From assembly GCA_963682055.1 (NCBI GenBank), contig OY821745.1, positions 3,107,501 through 3,171,500 on the forward strand: 64,000 nucleotides of DNA, read 5' to 3'. Source of the stretch: Primula veris (lineage: Eukaryota; Streptophyta; Magnoliopsida; Ericales; Primulaceae). How positions within the stretch are numbered: the first letter of the stretch is position 1; every line of letters begins with the position of its first letter. The position numbers were made by a program, and so were the translations under genes. Under the pieces are notes generated by a model. The model did no database searches. It had not been told where the DNA came from and saw only the letters and a list, made by a program, of their open reading frames with translations. Positions 1 to 12,388 of the stretch are shown here, in pieces.

Positions 1-346
1 ATTTTTTTTAGATTTTTTTTACTTAATGGGATTTTTAAAATTTTATTTATGTTTTTTCGAGGTTTTGCCTCTTTAAAGTTACTTCTTTTTTTTCATTTTT
101 CCATTTTTATTTTATGGATTTTTTCCAACTTTTTTTTATATTTTTATTGATTAGTTAGGAAAAATACACCAATTCTTAATTAATTTAAATTTTATAAATC
201 AATTATTAATTAAGTTGTATATAACGTAACAATCTAAAATTAACCTTTAAACTAGCATATAGGGGACTGAATAAATAAATAAATAACACGTGTCATTAAC
301 AACTTACATAACTATTGTACAAATCTTTTAGTTAAAAACCCTCCCC
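1..346. other. AT-rich intergenic DNA, no gene seen
   Basis: T-rich runs and short A/T-rich motifs only. No reading frame, structured repeat or recognisable element end was found. Confidence 0.6.
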
Positions 347-870
347 AGTTGATGATCATAACCAAGCGCGTTTCCAGTGTTTCAGTTCCATCGATAATTG
401 TTTTCTAGATCTATTGTATATTATTATAATTATTCGACGTCACTTGAATATTATTAAAACCAATCATTATTATAAGGTCATCTCTTTTATTATTATTAGG
501 TATTTCAGTGGAGAATGGGTGTATTTTTACACGATATTAGATCGGGTCATCGATAGACTAGCCAAGTTATAAATATGATGGATCAACTTCACCCGATTGC
601 TTGATTACACTCGTTGTACTACTCGTAAATTGACCAACCCACACGTGAGAGAGAGTGTTGCAATTGTCTCAAATCACTTGGACATTGTTAAAGCCAAACA
701 TTACTGTTAGCCATTTTAATAGAGAATGTACGGATTTTTACATATACCATATTTTTCCTTATCCTTTCATGATTGTATAACTTATTATTAAGAATATTTA
801 AATATTTCTAAATACATTTCCAAATTTTTATTAAGAATGATGACATGCAAATTTTTATATTAATGTTAAA
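347..870. repeat. Dispersed repeat, copy 1 of the 8788-9060 segment, interrupted by a TRIM
   Basis: Positions 347-421 and 743-870 match 8788-9060 in the same orientation. Shared stretches include the phrase around 'cctcccca.ttgatg.tcataacc' and the 'ttatgattgtataacttatt' section. The paralogous copy lacks 422-742, which marks that part as an insertion. No coding potential is visible. Confidence 0.65.
422..742 (+). mobile_element. Degenerate TRIM (short LTR retrotransposon)
   Basis: Two related direct repeats at 422-531 and 656-742 behave as tiny LTRs. The second begins tgttgcaattgtctc and both end in ttttaca. A degenerate tRNA-iMet-type primer-binding site (cgatattagatcgggtca) follows the first LTR, and a purine tract (gtgagagagag) precedes the second. 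Flanks tatat and tatac fit a 5-bp target duplication with one change, and the paralogue at 8788-9060 lacks the insert. There is no coding capacity, as is usual for terminal-repeat retrotransposons in miniature. The two LTRs have diverged a lot, so the insertion is old. Confidence 0.6.
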
Positions 871-2095
871 ATTTAATTCTGAAATCAGAGAGAGTTACAA
901 AAAAAATATAATCTTTTACTATATAAACTTTAAAGTTTTTGTAGGAAATTTGGATTTAAATGTTTCTCATTAACATACTACTAGGGTCAGGGGAGGCCCA
1001 AATACAAGTCTAGCAAGACTTATTCATTGGGCAATGTATTCAAAAAAAAATATTACGGGCAACACCCGATAATATTTTTAATATACTTGAAGTATTAAAT
1101 ATTAATTTGTTTACAATGTGTTGCAATATGTCAAATAGTATAAAAGTTGGATAATTTACATAGGATATCATAGGTTCAAACCTCTTTAGTTACAATCTTA
1201 GTATTTTAATTTTTTTTTATTAAGAAATAAATTTTTTTAAGTCTTAGACCCAAAAACAGAACCGTTTTTGGGTTTATCCAACCCGACCCCACTGCTTCTT
1301 GGGGCAAGTATAGTTCACAAGTCTATAACACGGATCCGACCCGTAAAACCGACCCATGAAACTAGTCCGCAGACCCAAAATATAGGACCGCAATATATAC
1401 CCATATTTTAAAAATATATAAACATATTATTATTATGATTACTATATTAGGTTCCAAGTTTTACGATTACTATAGTAGTTGTCAATTTTTGTTGTGATTT
1501 CAAGTTTTAGAATTTATTTTTAATTCAGTCTATCTTTTTTAATAATTTAGAGAAATCATTAACAATAAAATGGGTAATTAAGAAAATGAAAATGGAACTA
1601 TCAATTGTAATGTTTAAGTAACTTTGTAATGTTTAAGTGATTAAGTGATCAACCAAACACATTGTTAATAAATATGAAGCAAAAAATTTGATAGTACACC
1701 ATTAGTTTGTTTAATTTTTAAGAGTAAGTTAAGAAATTCATTTGAAATATATATTCATTATCAATACGTAAAAAAACGTCTAGAAAAATAGACATTAGAA
1801 TAAATTTTGTGTGTATTTTGAATAAATAACCGTGATGACAAAATAACCACTAAAACCGTTGGATCGGATGACACCCTAGTCTACCTCTTATTAAGATGGT
1901 CTAAACTTTCTCAATGGTTATAGTTTCAAGAAAGAACAAAGACAATATTTAACACAATGAAAAATATTATCATCTGGTACTTTAGCATATTTTTAAAATA
2001 AGTAGTACGTATATGAAAGGATATTGATCAATCAATCTGATTAATTACTTAATATTTTCACAGAGACCAACCCAGAGCAACGGATTCGGGGTTTT
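871..2095. other. Intergenic DNA, possible decayed transposon
   Basis: No gene is seen. The stretch 1255-1395 is richer in G/C, with several gacccg/ccgaccc motifs of the kind found inside plant hAT elements, and 1857-1880 reads tagggtgtcatccgatcc on the reverse strand, like a hAT end. No matching opposite end or target duplication was found, so no element is called. Confidence 0.4.
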
Positions 2096-3072
2096 TTAAC
2101 AACCATGTTAGATTGTTCAGATTCTTGATTAATGTGTGTTCGTTTTAAGTTTGGCCGTGTTGCATAATGACATGTATTGGAGAGAGCAGTGGATTCACGA
2201 ATGTCTACCATTTGAGAAGAAAACTATAAAAGTAACAATTATGTGTATTAATTACTTAATTAATGATCATGCTTTTAAAAGTAAACAATTAATGCATATT
2301 TAATATTTTACGTGTACGCAAAACATCCATATCAACATCATTGAAGAATTTGGGTTAGTCTTGCAAAAGTATGAAAACCTTATAAGGTAATACAAACATA
2401 TATACTTATTCCTAACGATATTAATGTAAGAGCAGTACTAGAGGAAATTAATTAAAACCAAAGTTGCACACTTATTTAATGTTTGTATGCCCCCACACAC
2501 ACACGCGTTAACGTGTTTGGATTATTTTCTTTATCAAACTAATATATAAACTAATTTCTAAACTTTTAATATTAACTTTTTTACAAAAATATATTTCTTT
2601 AAGTTTTTCGTTGAGGTATTATAACACATTGTAAAATTAAATCTACATTCATACTAAGGGAAATCTATGTCAATTAATGAAATAACAAAGAAATTATAAA
2701 CATGAACAAGTAGAGTTTTTTAAATCCAGAGTATATGTACGTGTAATAATGTATTATTTTAAATTCAAAACTTGCAAGTGGCTGTACATATTCTAAAATG
2801 ATTCAATTAGTCTCTCTTTATATCATCTTAGTATAAACGTAATATTCAAACCATTTTTTTAAAGATATATAAGTTCATATTTTTTTAAACCCACATACTC
2901 AAACAAAAAGATTTATTGTTGTTGAGAACGTGGTTACATGCACGTAATGGACTTTAATGGCTAAACGTTCATAGTTTAGTTAGAATCATACGATAATACA
3001 AAAAAGGAAACTTATTAAAGAGTGTTAAAGTTTAAACTATACAACCAAATGAGTTGTGGTTCTAGTATTTCA
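2096..3072. repeat. Block R copy 1 (RNase upstream region)
   Basis: This segment parallels 14817-16640 and 31900-36120, which lie upstream of the RNase T2-like pseudogenes. Here the block stops after 'gttgtggttctagtatt' and is joined directly to the start of an F-box gene fragment on the other strand. The RNase gene and most of the F-box gene have been deleted from this cassette copy. Confidence 0.75.
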
Positions 3073-3131
3073 ATCCACAAATCTTCTGGCAGAGCAGATT
3101 TGTCATATGTGTCGCCATTGACACTCGCCAT
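3073..3131 (-). pseudogene. F-box gene 5' fragment
   Basis: These 59 bp encode about the first 19 residues of the intact F-box gene at 37497-38696, starting at the second methionine of that gene (MASVNGDTYD, then LPEDLW). The fragment breaks off inside the F-box helix and is fused to unrelated block R sequence. The upstream codon equivalent to the first ATG of the intact gene reads AGG here, so only the internal ATG is shared. It cannot make a functional protein. Confidence 0.8.
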
Positions 3132-4312
3132 TCAGAATTTCTCCTCCTTTTATTCTATCTTTATATAATTTCTCAAGTATATACTGCTTACAAACAAGGG
3201 AGAAACAGATTATCAGAGACCATCGCCATATTTCTAAAATTTAAGAATTGGAAATGGGTAAATAGTTTAAGAGAAACAAAACGCAATCTAAGTCACTTGT
3301 AGAAATCAAGCAAGGAGCATATGCAATCAAACGAAAAGCCTGACCAAACGATAAATTCATGAGTAGAAGTATTTACACAGCGAGTGCACAAGGTAAATGT
3401 TATTACTTATTAAGTGCAAGGCCAGAGATGCCAAAACAAAGATATTATAAAATGCAAAGATAAAGTTAACGTCAAAGTGACACAAGGTAAATGAAAAGTT
3501 TAAAGAAATCATATGAGGAACATATCCAAGAATGACAGAATAAGAGATTCAGACTCATAAACTGAAATTGGCATAAATCAAAGAAATTTGCAATAAATAT
3601 AAGGACAATCATTTATAAAAAAGTTATATGAAAAAAGATTGATGTAAACGTATAATCATTTACCACAACCAACAAAAACAGGATTGCCTTTGACTTTCCG
3701 ATTTTCATTAACTAAACAGAATTTCATATGATTCATTTGATAAATATTTACGCACATGAATAGCTCATTCCTCTACAAACCTAAATCCACCATCTACCAA
3801 TGCTTAACATAATAGTAACAGAAAAGGAAAAACGGTAATATTATAATTTGCCCAATACCAATATCCATCACCATCGACTTCTCCACTCCTTTTCCGCCGT
3901 CGACTTCACGTTGCCATCTATCCCGCTCTCTCTCTCTCTATATATATATATATACATATAATTTATTTGGTACATCTCTTTTTGCCACATGATGAATATA
4001 TATATATATAGACACACTAACGGACCGAGTCCATACAATGTGTACGGTTTCACGTGAATTGGTGTTACGGAATAACATGTCTTGTCCAATATCAAGGATC
4101 CTTACATATATAACCCTTTTAACAACTGGTTCTTTATACACAAGATTATAAAATATCAAGGATCTTATAATCACCTTAAATTACACAACAATAAATCAAG
4201 GAACACACATAAATAAACAAAAATGTGTAAAATACATCAAAATAACTGAAATATGGATTCAGATAATGTGTTGGTAACTCATAAATGAATAATATACATT
4301 CCTAACTATTAC
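3132..4312. repeat. Block U copy 1 (F-box upstream region)
   Basis: Colinear with 38700-39840 upstream of the intact F-box gene and with 11830-12720. It contains the shared cgccgtcgacttcacgttgcc motif, a CT/TA microsatellite (3928-3958) and the 'cttgtccaatatcaaggatcc' segment. ORFs here are short and AT-repeat driven, so no gene is called. Confidence 0.75.
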
Positions 4313-5929
4313 TCAGATAATGTGTTGGTAATTTTTTGTAAAAATCCTAAATTTTTTTACCAAATTCTAAGCTTCTATACTCTCGAGATTTTTTTTTACC
4401 TTTATTGACCCAAACGCAAGCTTTTAAAAAACTTAAAAAACTAACATACCAAACACCCAACGCTTTTTAATCAGAAAGCTAAGTAAAAAAGTTGTAACCA
4501 AACAGGCACTATATAACGAAATTGGTAACTGGGCAAAAGCGAAAAATAAATAAAGAGGTAGAAAAATGAGTACTCGAAGAGGCGAGAGCTGGGTTCACGG
4601 AGAACAGCTTGAGAGACCTTTTCAGACATAGAAGGGTGTTTATATAGAACTATACTACAACATATATTTTTTTAAATGGTTTCGAGGTTGCAAAAGGAAA
4701 TAGAAACGAAACAGAGAGAAGCCTGTTTTGGCAAATTATGTCGATATACAACTCCAAGCGTCGAAGATGGCGTATATATATATATATATATATATAATCT
4801 CAATAAGTCGTGATTTCACAAACTCTACAGCTATAAGGTTCTCTTTGATTTTGTTAGAGAAAACGTATGTCAACTTTGTGAAAATTGAGTCCTTACTCCT
4901 TACAGAACTTAATCAAATCATCCAACACCCTAGCTTTAGAGATACATTTGCTTCTTGATGATTCTATAAATTAAGAAGCAAGTACCAAGTGTTTTAGTAA
5001 CAATAACTTCATAATGTTTCTAAGTTCTAAAAGATGACTAATTAGCAGTCTTTAATAAGCTGGCTTATCTGGGACTAAACAAATGGGTTCATTTCAAGCA
5101 ACTTAGTAATGTGGGTTGCCCCAATGGTTAGGGCCTTAGTATACCCCGCTCATGATCATGATTCAATCCTTGCTATTATAAAAAAAAGTTTAAAATTCTA
5201 CATTTTCAGGCAAAGGGAAAGAAAAAACAAGTCAATCAACCAAAAGCACTCCCTAAACAACAAAATTAGGCTTGATCTTAAACGAAAAGCACTGTAGCGG
5301 ATTCTTAACCAAAAAAAAGCCATGCGTTTGATGGAGCATTGAAATATAATATTAGAGGTGGATAAAAGACAATAATATTAGGTTATAAACTTGCAGTCCG
5401 ATGGAGCATTCAAAATCTCAAAACATTATTAACCTCAGCTTTATTATGTAGCCAAAAAAGCACTGATAAAGAAACAACCAATGCGATTAATAAGCAAATA
5501 AGCAACAACAACAACAAAAAAACTCTATTTTTTTTAATATGAAGCTCACCTCAACATCATCATACAATTAAATAATTAAATTTCAAATTCCCATTAATGG
5601 AATAACCAATGGCGAGATTTTAAGCTCAATAGAAACAGTATAAACAAGAAAATTGTACAAAGTAGCCAAAAGTTGAAAAAATATAGGGGAAAAAAATCAA
5701 ACCCATTTATTAAATAAGGAAAAACTAACTGGGAAAAAACTAAAAGATAAAAAGTTGATTAAACTTCAAAATCCCATTAGTGGAATAACAAATAAGGAGA
5801 TCAAAAGCTCAATATAAACAGTAAACAGTTAAAACAAGCAAAATTGAACACAAAGTAGCCAAAAAATGAAAAGAAAAGAGAAAAAAATCACAACCCATTA
5901 ATAAAATAACGAAATTACTTGTCTTGTCC
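4313..5929. other. Insertion-like stretch splitting block U
   Basis: About 1.6 kb of DNA separates two copies of the same ~230-bp segment (4081-4312 and 5930-6158). It holds a (TA)n run near 4770-4795, a SINE-like tRNA-related segment near 5104, and two related segments (about 5570-5700 and 5750-5890) sharing an 'aaattcccattaatggaataac'-like phrase. No gene is supported. Confidence 0.45.
5104..5190 (+). mobile_element. tRNA-related SINE-like head
   Basis: The segment has a pol III A-box-like motif (gttgccccaatggttaggg) and, about 45 bp on, a B-box-like motif (gattcaatcct), followed by an A-rich run (ataaaaaaaagt). The spacing and order fit the tRNA-derived head of a plant SINE. A decayed tRNA pseudogene is possible. 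No target duplication was identified. Confidence 0.35.
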
Positions 5930-6240
5930 AATATCAAGGATCCTTAAATATATAACACTTTTAACAACTGGTTCTTTATGCACAAGATTATAAAATATCA
6001 AGGATTTTAATTATAAGAACCTTAAATTACACAACAATAAATCAAGGAACACGAATAAATAAATAAAAATGTGTAAAATACATCAAAATAAATGAAATAT
6101 GGAATCAGATAATGTGTTGGAAACTCATAAATGAATAATATACATTCCTAACTATTAATTGAATAATTTCCCGTACCTCTGAATTTGCATGTACAGATTG
6201 CTATGATATTTTGTAACGAATTAGAGGATAACTCTGAATC
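5930..6240. repeat. Direct repeat of 4081-4312, continuing block U
   Basis: Second copy of the cttgtccaatatcaaggatcc segment found at 4081-4312, followed by sequence matching 39840-39960 (attgaat..tttcccgtacctctgaatttgcatg). The repeat brackets the 1.6-kb stretch before it. Confidence 0.7.
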
Positions 6241-8750
6241 AGACGAAAATTTAGAGAGAGAGAGATTTCGTCGAGTTTTTTTGTTTTCCTTTTTTATTTC
6301 CTTTTTGGAACAGTTTTTTTGGGAGATTTGAGTATTTTTTTATGAAAGGAGGGCATCACGTGTACTACTGTTTTTACTTAATAATTAAGTAACAATACAC
6401 CTACTTCATACTTTTTTTGTAGATACGTTTTAATAAATAAATGTTTTTTTTGAACACATTAAAATTATTGCTTTTAAATAAAATTGTTGTTTGGTTAAAT
6501 TTCTTTACTTTTTATTTTTTTTCATCTCATTATTAAATTCTACTTCTTTGTCTCAAAAAAAACATTTGACAAATTATTGAAATCATTATAAAAAACTGGA
6601 TTGCTAAAAAGTAATTTAGATAATAGTAAATAAGAATTATTCAAATATAATGAGGAAGTAAACTTAACAAAATTATTGTATTAAAATTTGGTTACGGCTC
6701 CTCGCTGCTTTACAAATTATGTTTCATGAGAATTCGCATCATGTCTACAAATTCTTACTATGGTTTTCGTTTTTTTAATAATTTTTTACAATGTCAAATT
6801 AATGAATTAAAATCAAAATAAATCGTAAAGCGAGAATTCACGTATACAAACAATTTCATGTTCTGACATAATTCATACTAGCGGGCGTGCCCACGCGATG
6901 CGTGGTGTAACGTATGAGTTATCGATAATCGTTTATAAAATCAACATTTAAAAAACTCATAATTAATACAGATAAAAATTTACATAATACTAAAAAAATC
7001 AGAATACCTGTGATCGAGAGAGTAAAATCTTCATTAAAAATAAATAAGAAGTAAAACTGTAAAAGATATATATAGAGAGAGTATAATATTACTCTGCGAA
7101 AATGTGTTAGAAAGTGCGATTGGAAAGAAATAAGAGGGAGCAGTTTTGAAAGTGGGATTGGAAAGAAATAAGAGGGAGAAGTTTCTAAAGTGGGATTGAA
7201 AAGAAATAAGAGAGAGCAGTTATTATACGGTTTATATTGCTGGACAGTTTTTTCTTTTTGAATTAAAGGTATTTTGGTAAATAAATTAATTAGAGGGGTT
7301 GTTTTGCAAATAGTTTTTCAAGACTTCATAACGGTTTTCACATAAAGTAATAGTAAGATACTGAATGTATATATAAACATATATAGATATATATGTGATA
7401 TAGTCCACATGCATCTTTATATAGATCTTGTTTGTTCAGAGTGTGTTAAATGTGTAATCAGATTAGAAATACCACGGACTCATAAGTCTCGCGTGTGGCA
7501 TACCAAATGAAGGCGTTAGTGTTATATATTAACTTCGAACTTCAAACAATGGTGAAATGATATATTTGTAATACTATGGGTACTATTATGAATCATGATA
7601 TTACTAAGTAAAATGCTTTTACTTACACATTTTTCTATCTAAAAAATCAACCCACATGACATGGTATATCCAACTCATCAAAAGTTTTGATTTTTATTAA
7701 TATTATATTTAATAATTTTTTATTCTTAATTAACATTTAAATTTAGGGTAGATTCAATTAGGGTTCAATTATATTTTTATTTGGGTTTTTAGTGGGTTGT
7801 ATTTTTAAATTAAACAATTTTTTTTAATTATTATTTAAATTTAGTGTAGATTCAACTAGAGTTTTAATATATTTTTATTTGATTTTTTTGGTAGATTGAG
7901 TTTTTATTACGTGTCGTGACTTTTATTGCCATCTTCTAATTTTTTTATTCAAACGTTAATATCAAAATTTGACCATAGGTTTTTCAATAGGAATACAAAT
8001 AAATGATACGTATAAATGAATAAAAATTAATATAGTAATTAGTGTTGAGAATGACACGTCTCTTTTTTCTTAGTAGTAGTATTATTTTTCTGACACGTGT
8101 TAAAAAAATTGACTAGAATTGTTCCATGTTATCGGATAGAGTTTTTGGATAATTTTGGGGTTGCTATAACATCCCTCTATTACTAATCTCATCATTTCTT
8201 CTTATCCTCATGGACTTATAGTCCCGTAATTTGTAATCCGACAACTAAACTAATTTTTATATTGCTATAGGACAGAGTGTGCTGTAAAAAAAGAAAAAAG
8301 AAAAAGAAAGGGTTGATGTATACGATAAACCATGAGAACGAATAATTTAAATAATTAGAAATTGAATGGATTTATTTATGTGCAACTGATTTTAATATAA
8401 AGTTTGTTTTTCTCGTAACATTAATTTAGTCGGTTATAATGAAAATTTTATATTTAGAGCTCATATGTATCAAAATGATAAAAAAATAAAAAATTTACTT
8501 TTTATAAATAAGATTTTTTGTGTTTACTTATGATCAAAGTACTTATTAAAGGAGAACACCAAGCACAAATATTTATGTACTTTTAAGTATTACTAATAAG
8601 TAAAAGTATAGACATACCAAACAAGAACAATCATACCTAACTAGCATAATTATATTTTTCATTACTTAATACATTCTAACACCAATATGTGATAATTAAG
8701 AATTGTGATCAAAGTAAAAAATAGAAGTTTCTTTTTTCTACTTCTTTGTT
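6241..8750. repeat. Block F copy 1, interrupted by a Helitron
   Basis: Matches the ~1.07-kb unit seen at 12780-13800, 13800-14460, 24735-25900, 25900-26730 and 40080-40460. Landmarks are the aatgaggatgtaaacttaa, ttggttacggctcctcg and taagtcacgcgtttg-like motifs. The match runs to about 6876, is interrupted by 6878-7358, then resumes. No coding region is supported. Confidence 0.65.
6878..7358 (-). mobile_element. Non-autonomous Helitron
   Basis: Read on the minus strand, the element begins TCTTACTATTACTTTATG and ends with a hairpin (ccacgc-atc-gcgtgg), nine bases and CTAG. It lies between host A and T, as Helitrons do. Block F copies at 13120 and 14190 carry the empty site (gacataattcat.ta then ctcaaa), which supports both ends. 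The interior has three ~41-bp direct repeats (about 7105-7225) containing ggaaagaaataagag. It has no Rep/helicase ORF, so it must have moved in trans. Confidence 0.75.
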
Positions 8751-8787
8751 ACTGGGGATGCTTTGCTTGGGCCCTTGAAATATTAAA

Positions 8788-9060
8788 AACCCTCCCCAAT
8801 TGATGGTCATAACCAATACCGGTTCCAAACCCTTCTCCAATTGATGGTCATTATAACCAAGGTCGGTTTCAAAGTTTTTGGTTCTACCGATAATTGTTTT
8901 CTACTTATATTATATATCATACTTTTCCTTATTCTTTTATGATTGTATAACTTATTATTAAGAATATTTATACATTTCTAAATACATTTCCAAATTTTTA
9001 TTAAGAACGCTGACGTACAAAATTTTATATTAAGGTTTATAAAATAAAAAATCTTATTAT
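8788..9060. repeat. Dispersed repeat, copy 2 of the 347-870 segment (empty TRIM site)
   Basis: Parallels 347-421 plus 743-870 without the TRIM insertion. It also carries a small internal tandem duplication of the 'caattgatggtcat' portion that copy 1 lacks. Confidence 0.65.
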
Positions 9061-10660
9061 ATATCTATCTTTTTTCGAGTCTTTTTTTTTTCCCTTTCTA
9101 TTTAAAAAGATACACACATCTTCGAATTAGATAGTAAACATCAGTACAAACAAATGACAGTTTACCATCAGACGCTTTTTTGCTAAACTAATAATAAATT
9201 AGGTGTGGCTAAATTTAACGACGTTCAGTCTATCATCAGTTTAACAACAGGGCTCTGACGGTAAGTGATATTTTTTTTTTAATGATAATAGTCTCTATTG
9301 AGTGATGTTGAAGTTGACACCTAATTTGTCCTTATAAGTTATAATAACTACCCTGCCAATAACCTTTAATTAGATTTAGTTAAATCATTAATTATATCAT
9401 ATAGTTTTTCTACTTACCAACCAAAATTATATTTTACACCTAATCTCTCCATATCTCATAAAAGAATTAATTCCGAATAATTTGAGAGTTTTAGTATGTT
9501 AATTTACTTAATCTTAAATAGTTCTCAAGGTCTCTAATAACATATATAGACTAGAATCTAGATTGTCAAAAGGTGACGGATTAAGAAGAATTTCATTGGT
9601 ACTTTTTCTCAAAACTAAAATTTTATTTAATTTTAATTAAAAATCTAAAATTTACATCAAGAAATCATTCTCAACTTGTGAGAACCCAGAGACGAAGCTA
9701 AGTGAAAACCATTGGGGGCGACAACACCCCCATAATTCCAAAAATTATGAGTTTTTTTAATTTTTAACCAAGTATTTTCTCTAAAACACGTTAAAAATGA
9801 TGATTTAACACACTTATTTTTATATTCTAAATTTTAACACCTCCATAAAGTATTATTGATTTCGCCTCTAACCCAAAAACTATGACAAGTAAAATGCCTC
9901 AATATACATATATACATTAACAACTTTTGTGTGGTGATATGTGTGTATAGCCTATGTCATGTATGTTTTGTTCTATGAAAATATATTTTGTCACAAGACA
10001 TCAGAATTACAAGTGTATTGATCTATACTTGTTGATTGACCCGAATCGCACTTAGCGTCCTGTGATTATTTCCTATTCGAATCTTCAATAACCACACAAG
10101 CTATTTCTCGTTGTCCGCTCTTAATCATTGAATCTAAGTATTGTGACAATAGTTTACATGGTTGCTCTCTTTTATATTTGATATATATTGTTCATCGTAC
10201 TTGTTTTGACATCAAGATAGTACTCCTGCAGATTGCCTCCAATGACGTATCTTGTGATTTTACAAAGAAAAGAGGTGGAACCAGGATTTTGCTGTGAGTG
10301 AGGTCCGTGAGGCTGAATTATATGTGTATAATTATGAGCCTAAAAGATATAATCGTCAACTTTAAAGCAACATATATGGAAAAAAATCAAATTTTCTCAA
10401 TATGAAGGTGTTGTAATCCATTTTAACCTAGACTTAGTTTCTCATCTCCGACAAAGTATATACTCATCATTGCTCACATCTTTGTTCATGAATCATGATC
10501 TAGAAATGCTCCTTGTATAAAAATATATCTTTGTTCTAAAAATAATTATAACATCATACATCAAAAATAGCCAAATGAAACCAGCTTGAAAAACCTGAAA
10601 TATCCAAACAAAATACTCCAAAATCCTATCCCCCATAAATAGAAAACAAAAACAACCAAA
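9061..10660. other. Intergenic DNA, no gene seen
   Basis: AT-rich DNA without a supported reading frame. The part at 9680-9730 (gagacgaagc then gggggcgacaacaccccc) has the look of a decayed transposon edge, but no pair of ends was found. The last 100 bases lead into the promoter of the 10742 locus. Confidence 0.45.
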
Positions 10661-10662
10661 CA

Positions 10663-10672
10663 TATATATAAA
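10663..10672 (+). promoter_or_regulatory. Candidate TATA box of the 10742 locus
   Basis: TATATATAAA lies about 75 bp before the ATG at 10742. A CT-rich leader (10711-10738) typical of plant 5' UTRs follows. Confidence 0.45.
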
Positions 10673-10741
10673 CCCCTCATACAACAACAACCGTTATTCC
10701 CTCGAACTAATCAATCTCTCTCTCCCTCTCTCATCCATTCC

Positions 10742-11076
10742 ATGGGGTGCGGCGTGTCTCGACTAAAGAATGTGAACCTAGAGTCGATCCCAGCCAGGTT
10801 CCGCCCCATACTCCATCATCGCATTGAAGAGGTCAAGCGAAGAAGGCGACTTGAGTCCACCAAAGAGGAGCATGGATGATAGTGTGGCAGTGGATGAGAG
10901 AGGGAAGGAACTAGATGTGGTTGAGAAGATGGGGGGTCATGATGAGGCGATGGTATTGGACGATGATGATACCGATAATAGTAGTGTTGTTTTTCCTTGG
11001 TCGCCTAGTTTTAGGATATATTTCGTTGATAATGGTGACGATGACGATAATCGTGCTCTTGAAATTAGTATGTATT
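10742..11076 (+). pseudogene. MGCGVS N-myristoylation-type gene, frameshifted
   Basis: The ATG at 10742 opens MGCGVSRLKNVNLESIPARF, then a basic region (HHRIEEVKRRRR), and stops at TGA after about 46 codons. MGCxxS is a strong N-myristoylation signal, and the MGCGVS start followed by a basic Arg-rich stretch is known in small uncharacterised plant proteins. The sequence resumes in another frame from about 10824 with an acidic Ser/Asp-rich segment and SPSFRIYFVDN, a motif that accompanies the same family, up to a possible splice donor (GTATGT, 11071). A single frameshift within 10825-10880 therefore separates two halves of one exon. This is a pseudogene or a sequence error. No convincing downstream exon was found. 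Confidence 0.55.
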
Positions 11077-11099
11077 TTCCATTAATTTATCACTATGTG

Positions 11100-11829
11100 T
11101 GATAATTTGCACTGTTTAAAAAAGCGTGATTTGTATTAAAAAAAACTCGATTCAGAGCTTCAGATAAATTTGAAAGGCTCGCTTTCTGATTTTAGGCCGC
11201 TAGAATCTTACATTTTTTTTATACGTTTTTAGCGTAGCTTTTACAAAAATGCTTTAACACCGATAACTTGCCTGGGGGCATACTATGAGTTTATTATCAT
11301 GTATGTGTTCTATAATTTTCTCGGCTTAGTTTCACATTTTTTGAATAACTTCGGAATTAATAATATTAACGTTTTATAATTATAGTTTTACGATGACGAC
11401 AACGATGATATATGTTTTCGAAATTAGTATGTTTCTTCCATTAGTTTTAAAAAAAAGCATGTCTTTTATACAGTTTATATAGGAATATAAGTTTGATCGT
11501 ATCTGTATCCATTGTTGTTTTTCACTTTTTTACCGTTCCTGAAGTTTCAAGAAGAATTATCTACGGGATTTATCTGAAAATGCGGTCATAGTAGTCTTTA
11601 ATAGGTGGCAAGTCATTTTGAATGATGGAAATATAATAATGGAAATGGTTCCGGAAAATGAATTATATTTGATGTTGATACTGTCTTTTATAATGACCAG
11701 AAATTATAAGAACAGGACTGTGAAACCTTTAATTACTCAATTTTCTGAATCGTTAATTTTCAACTGAAAAAATGAGAAAAAATGTAGTTAGCTAAGACTC
11801 AAGACCATGTGGACCACTATATAGTGAAA
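11100..11829 (+). other. Intron-like sequence with a duplicated exon edge
   Basis: Positions 11388-11450 repeat the acidic exon end and donor of the 10742 locus: gacgatgacga.aa, then cgaaattagtatgt and ttccatta. An attatag acceptor precedes the copy and GTATGT follows it. No later exon could be recognised. Confidence 0.4.
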
Positions 11830-12351
11830 TCGTTACTTATTAGGTGGAAGGCCAGAGACGCCAAAACAAAGATATTATAAAATGCAAAGATAAAGTTAAC
11901 GTCAAAGTGACACAAGGTAAATGAAAAGTTTAAAGAAATCATATGAAGAACATATCCAAGAATGACAGAATAACAGATTCAGACTCAAAATGAAATTGGC
12001 ATAAATTAAAGAAATTTGCAATAAATTTATGAAAAAGTTATACGAAAAAAGATCGATGTACAACGTATAATCATTTACCACAACCAACAAAAACAGGATT
12101 GCCTTCAACTTTTCGATTTTCATTAACTAAACAGAATTTCATGTGATTCATTTATTTATTCATTTGATAAATTTTTACGCACACGAATAGCTCATTTCTC
12201 TACAAACATAAATCAACCATCTACCGATGCTTAATATAATAATAACAGAAAAAGAAAAAACAGTAATATTACAATTTGCCCAATACTAATATCCATCACC
12301 ATCGACTTCTTCACTCCTTTGCCGCCGTCGACTTCACGTTGCCATGTACCC

Positions 12352-12388
<37 letters not shown>

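Noticed and set aside
1857..1880. hAT-like terminus tagggtgtcatccgatcc on the minus strand
   Set aside because: No partner end and no 8-bp duplication were found within 1 kb.
3868..4174. Frames of 75 and 78 codons with Tyr/Ile repeats
   Set aside because: Generated by TA/CT microsatellites in block U. The paralogous copies do not keep the frames.
5109..5297. 62-codon plus-strand frame
   Set aside because: It starts inside the SINE-like pol III promoter region and has low-complexity Lys/Asn content.
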